This document shows positions 6,897-9,500 of a DNA stretch of 9,500 bases, one piece after another. The number at the start of each line of letters is the position of its first letter. The first letter of the stretch is position 1. Position numbers and translations under genes: made by a program. Source of the DNA: G020354785 sp964580815 (lineage in GTDB: Bacteria > Bacteroidota > Bacteroidia > Bacteroidales > UBA10428); contig CAZOLY010000128.1 in assembly GCA_964580815.1 (NCBI GenBank), positions 1 through 9,500 on the forward strand, written 5' to 3'. The notes below the pieces were generated by a model that did no database searches, had not been told where the DNA came from, and saw nothing but the letters and a program-made list of their open reading frames with translations.

Positions 6897-7838
6897 TTTC
6901 ATACTTTTAAGATATTTATACAGCTCATTGTCTGTAGACAGTATTACAAAAGTCTGGTTATCAAATGTTCTTTCAAAGGTTTCCATTGATTTTACAAAGC
7001 TGTACAGATCTCTTGAACTTAATGAGCGGTCGTATGCAGCTGCATAAATTGCTGTAGCCTGTCCGTCCGCTTTACCTTTTATTTCTTCAGCCTGCCTGAA
7101 AGCTTCGGATTGTATTGTTTTCAGTTCACGTTCTTTTTCACCATTAATCCTTGAAGCTTCTCCCTGTCCTTCTGAGCGGAACTTATCAGCTATCCGGTAC
7201 CGTTCGCTTTTCATACGTTCATAAACCTGTTCCCTTACCTCTTCAACGTAGTTTATTCTTTTGAACCTGAAGTCAAGTATCACAATTCCAAGGTCTTTTG
7301 TCTGCTTGCTTGCAGATTCAACGATCATTTTCTGTATTTTTTCGCGCCCCACACTAATATTTGCAAGTGAGTCGCCCATTATCTCACTTATTGTTCCTGA
7401 TGAAATGGGCTTTCTGTTGCTTGTACGAACGGCTTCTTCAATATTATGGTTCGCAATATAATCCCTTGTTTCTCCGTCCAGGATATCATCCAGCCTCGAC
7501 TGTGCACCTCTTTCATTGGTCAGTCGTTTGAAAAACTGGAGAGGATCGGTAATCTGCCAGCGGGCATATGAATCAACGAATATGAATTTTTTATCTTTTG
7601 TGGGTACCTGGTTAGGATCACCATCCCATTCAAGGAATCTTTTTTCAAAGTAATTGGCCTTCTGTATAAAAGGGGTCTTGAATTTTAGTCCGGATTTCAT
7701 AATAGCTTCTCCGACAGGCTTTCCAAACTGTGTTATTACTACCTGCTCAGTTTCTTTAACAATAAAAGCACTTTGTGCAATAACAATAATAATTAATACG
7801 AGCAGGATGATGAATATTATAATTTTTCCTTTTTTCAT
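6894..7838 (-). CDS. hflC: HflC, SPFH-family modulator of FtsH protease
   Basis: HflC forms with HflK a large inner-membrane assembly of SPFH proteins that encloses FtsH and restrains its degradation of membrane proteins. The 314-residue product has one N-terminal membrane anchor (about 5-22), then the SPFH domain: VKETEQVVITQFGKP (28-41), GLKFKTPFIQK (50-60), and FVDSYARWQITDP (87-99). A charged coiled coil follows (about 198-265; RSEGQGEASRINGEKEREL, QAEEIKGKADGQATAIYA), ending with the typical D-N-E-L-Y-K-Y-L-K. Length is close to the E. coli protein. The start codon at 7838 lies 3 bases after the hflK stop, so the two are translationally tight. All expected family segments are present. 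Confidence 0.97.
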   Translation of the reverse strand: MKKGKIIIFIILLVLIIIVIAQSAFIVKETEQVVITQFGKPVGEAIMKSGLKFKTPFIQKANYFEKRFLEWDGDPNQVPTKDKKFIFVDSYARWQITDPLQFFKRLTNERGAQSRLDDILDGETRDYIANHNIEEAVRTSNRKPISSGTISEIMGDSLANISVGREKIQKMIVESASKQTKDLGIVILDFRFKRINYVEEVREQVYERMKSERYRIADKFRSEGQGEASRINGEKERELKTIQSEAFRQAEEIKGKADGQATAIYAAAYDRSLSSRDLYSFVKSMETFERTFDNQTFVILSTDNELYKYLKSMK

Positions 7839-7841
7839 GAC

Positions 7842-8828
7842 TTATTCTGTTTCTTTAAGTTGGTTTAACTGCATTTGTAAAAGAGGTAATATGTTGCTTC
7901 CCTTCTGATCAGTAATAATTTTGTTTCCCAGCTTTGGTATTACACTCTGCATAGTCTCCAGGTAAATTCTTCGCTTTGTAACTTCCGGAGCTTTAACATA
8001 CTCTTTATAAAGTTCATTAAAACGGACTACTTCGCCTTTCGCATTATTGACTCTCTCAGTTGCGTAACCTTCGGCCTTTTGTATGGTTTCCTTAGCCTGT
8101 CCACTGGCCTTTGGAATTACTTTATTGTATTCCGATTTGGCCTGGTTTATTAATGTTTCTTTTTCCTGCTGTGCTTCATTAACTGCATTAAAAGCAGCCT
8201 TAACAGGATCAGGAGGATTGACATCCTGAAGCACCACCTGGTCTATCTTTATGCCAAGTGAATATTCCCTGCATAAATTCTGCATGAGTTCTTCAACCTT
8301 GTCGGCAATTTCAGTACGCCCGACAGTCAGTACCTCATTAACTGTACGATCTCCCACTATCTGGCGCATAGAAGCTTCAGAAATATCCCTTAATGTCGTT
8401 TCGGCATTTCTGACTTTAAAAAGGAAGTTGTACGGGTCTTCAATACGAAATTGCACAACCCATTCAACATCAGCCAGGTTAAGATCTCCGGTCAGCATTG
8501 TAGACTCATCTTTAGTACCGGCCTTTGTATATTCCGTTCTTATACCCGGTCGTGTTGTACGGAATCCGAATTCCACCTTCTGCTGCCTTTCAACCGGCAC
8601 TTTATATACCCTTTCGATTATGGGTATCTTAACATTCAGTCCGGGATCCACTTTACGCGTATACCTTCCAAAACGCGTAATAACCCCCACTTCTTCAGGA
8701 TCAATCTGGAAAAATCCGCTCCATGCCAGTATTATAACCACGAGAACGGTAATAATTATTTTCAGATTGGCCAGAATTTTTTTGAATTCAGGGGGCAGGT
8801 TCAAATTTTGATATGCATTTTCTGCCAT
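7842..8828 (-). CDS. hflK: HflK, SPFH-family modulator of FtsH protease
   Basis: HflK is the partner of HflC in the FtsH-modulating membrane complex. The 328-residue product has a short cytoplasmic N-terminus, one membrane segment (about 22-41), and an SPFH domain: EEVGVITRFGRY (45-56), DPGLNVKIPIIERVYKVPV (61-79), MLTGDLNLADVEWVVQFRI (111-129), and QDVNPPDPVKAAFN (201-214). A coiled coil (about 215-275) and the hallmark RRIYLETM (286-293) follow. It is shorter than E. coli HflK (about 420 residues), mainly because the Gly-rich N-terminal and the C-terminal extensions are missing, which is common outside Proteobacteria. The ATG at 8828 follows an A-rich leader with no Shine-Dalgarno. First gene of the hflKC operon, read from the promoter at 8893-8923. 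Confidence 0.97.
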   Translation of the reverse strand: MAENAYQNLNLPPEFKKILANLKIIITVLVVIILAWSGFFQIDPEEVGVITRFGRYTRKVDPGLNVKIPIIERVYKVPVERQQKVEFGFRTTRPGIRTEYTKAGTKDESTMLTGDLNLADVEWVVQFRIEDPYNFLFKVRNAETTLRDISEASMRQIVGDRTVNEVLTVGRTEIADKVEELMQNLCREYSLGIKIDQVVLQDVNPPDPVKAAFNAVNEAQQEKETLINQAKSEYNKVIPKASGQAKETIQKAEGYATERVNNAKGEVVRFNELYKEYVKAPEVTKRRIYLETMQSVIPKLGNKIITDQKGSNILPLLQMQLNQLKETE

Positions 8829-8840
8829 AGTTTTGTTTGT

Positions 8841-8856
8841 TTAATTAGTAATTAAA
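8841..8856 (-). promoter_or_regulatory. Palindrome TTAATTA-G-TAATTAA in the hflK leader, overlapping the shared TTTA motif
   Basis: Bases 8841-8855 form a perfect 7-1-7 palindrome between the predicted transcription start and the hflK start codon. A one-base loop cannot form an RNA hairpin without opening pairs, so a protein-binding site is the better reading if it is functional. Read in gene direction, 8856-8845 is TTTAATTACTAA, matching the leader motif of two other genes. Composition is wholly AT apart from the centre. Confidence 0.4.
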
Positions 8857-8892
8857 TATGTTGATAAGATTCAACATCCGTTTGGTCATTTA

Positions 8893-8923
8893 CAAATATA
8901 GTCAAATATAAAAGGAGCTTCAA
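8893..8923 (-). promoter_or_regulatory. hflKC promoter, Bacteroidetes type, with a second -7 box
   Basis: On the minus strand, TTG (8923-8921) is followed after 20 bases by TATATTTG (8900-8893), matching the Bacteroidetes TTTG-N(17-23)-TAnnTTTG pattern. Transcription would start near 8887, giving a leader of about 60 bases. A second identical TATATTTG lies at 8910-8903, ten bases upstream, without a well-spaced TTG that I can see; it may be an alternative start or chance. Confidence 0.65.
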
Positions 8924-9180
8924 TTATTAGGGTGATTATTTAATTTTATCCTGTATCCTCCCCTCTCCTATTGAAATGATATATTATATTTATAATATTG
9001 TAAATTAGTTAATTATATTATCTTTATTAATTTATTGCTTGAATGCAATCCAACAGGTTTTAAAGAATGTCATTGAACCTATTGCCATGAATTTTTGTTT
9101 GTATTATCAATATTTTGCTTAATTGAAATAATATTTTATATTTTCAACCCTTAAAATAATTGAGAATCAAAATAAGAATT
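8924..9180. other. AT-rich divergent intergenic region between hflK and the partial membrane gene
   Basis: The full gene-free stretch is 8829-9180, and the hflKC promoter and leader occupy its left part. The rest is very AT-rich with no ORF. It contains the palindrome at 8981-8998 and a TATCTTTA near-match to a -7 box at 9019-9026, which is over 150 bases from the next start. I find no convincing promoter close to 9181, and no tRNA or structured RNA. Confidence 0.5.
8981..8998. repeat. AT-only inverted repeat, 8-2-8
   Basis: ATATTATA-TT-TATAATAT, with all eight arm positions complementary, in the middle of the divergent intergenic region. Purely A/T, so partly expected from composition. It could be a binding site for a regulator or nucleoid protein. 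Confidence 0.35.
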
Positions 9181-9500
9181 ATGAGACCCTTCTTTTTAGT
9201 GATAATTATTACATTAATATTGATTGAGATTTATGTCTTAAGAGGAGTAAGAAGTGTTTTTATTCCTGACGGCCTGAAAATATTTTACGTGATATATTAT
9301 CTTACAGTATTTCTGACACTCGCAGGAACATTCGGCATGTTTTTAGCTGCCAGAAAGGGCTTTGGTAAAACCAACCTTGTAATTAACACATTATTCGGCA
9401 TAGCATTTACTGTAATCCTCATAAAAATAATAATTGCAGGTTTCCTTGTAATAGAAGATATATACAGGATCTTCAGGCTTCTTGTTGAATTAATAATATC
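9181..9500 (+). CDS. Membrane protein, N-terminal part; probably a metallophosphoesterase
   Basis: An ORF open to the window edge (106 codons seen) begins MRPFFLVIIITLILIEIYVL. An in-frame stop at 9157 bounds it upstream, and ATG 9181 is the first ATG; an AT-rich leader precedes it with no Shine-Dalgarno. Hydrophobic segments are at about 3-20, 32-56 and 66-91, followed by IEDIYRIFRLLVEL. This helix layout and the (L/I)-E/D-D-(I/L)-x-R segment resemble the membrane N-terminus that precedes the catalytic domain in many Bacteroidetes metallophosphoesterases (YkuE/YaeI-like). The metal-binding motifs would lie beyond the window, so the assignment is tentative; the membrane character is clear. 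It is divergent from hflKC. Confidence 0.55.
   Translation, partial: MRPFFLVIIITLILIEIYVLRGVRSVFIPDGLKIFYVIYYLTVFLTLAGTFGMFLAARKGFGKTNLVINTLFGIAFTVILIKIIIAGFLVIEDIYRIFRLLVELII

Noticed and set aside
8251..8811. Long plus-strand ORF (186 codons) opposite hflK
   Set aside because: It is the antisense shadow of hflK, whose family motifs are complete; the antisense product has no recognisable features.
8451..8855. Plus-strand ORF (134 codons) over the hflK 5' end
   Set aside because: It lies antisense to hflK and its promoter leader, with no promoter or family resemblance.

Overview
The window looks like a draft scaffold from a Bacteroidota (Bacteroidetes) genome, probably an uncultured or environmental member. 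Three signs point there. One exported protein ends in a clear type IX secretion (T9SS) sorting domain and a second in a degenerate one. TAnnTTTG promoter boxes stand upstream of genes. Start codons follow A/T-rich leaders without a clear Shine-Dalgarno. A run of exactly 100 N (4749-4848) is a scaffold gap, so the sequence is not finished there.

Layout. A plus-strand gene (78-2159) encodes an exported protein of five tandem ~135-residue units; I do not recognise it by function. It converges on a minus-strand gene (4433-2235) across a shared bidirectional terminator at about 2176-2209. That gene encodes a secreted T9SS protein built as CBM9-like/FN3/CBM9-like/FN3/sorting domain. Next comes an AT-rich intergenic stretch, then the N gap. 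Nine codons plus a stop at the left edge of the gap look like the end of another T9SS cargo gene. To the right, all on the minus strand, are an exported protein with a carbohydrate-binding-like N-terminus and a helical glycosidase-like barrel (6833-4872), hflC (7838-6894) and hflK (8828-7842). hflK and hflC form a tight operon with a well-placed Bacteroidetes promoter at 8893-8923. A divergent plus-strand gene starting at 9181 runs off the window; its three hydrophobic segments resemble the membrane N-terminus of Bacteroidetes metallophosphoesterases.

How they fit together. HflK and HflC are the inner-membrane SPFH complex that modulates FtsH proteolysis. The other exported proteins point to surface or periplasmic carbohydrate handling, with no visible SusC/SusD pair, sulfatase or recognised catalytic polysaccharidase, so this is not a standard polysaccharide utilisation locus.

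I see no clear new multi-gene system. The points most worth a second look are the five-unit protein whose first and last units alone carry a cysteine pair with identical 93-residue spacing, the T9SS gene hidden in the gap, a TTTA[GA][GT]TACTAA motif in the same orientation in three gene leaders, and two mutually exclusive hairpins between hflC and the barrel protein.
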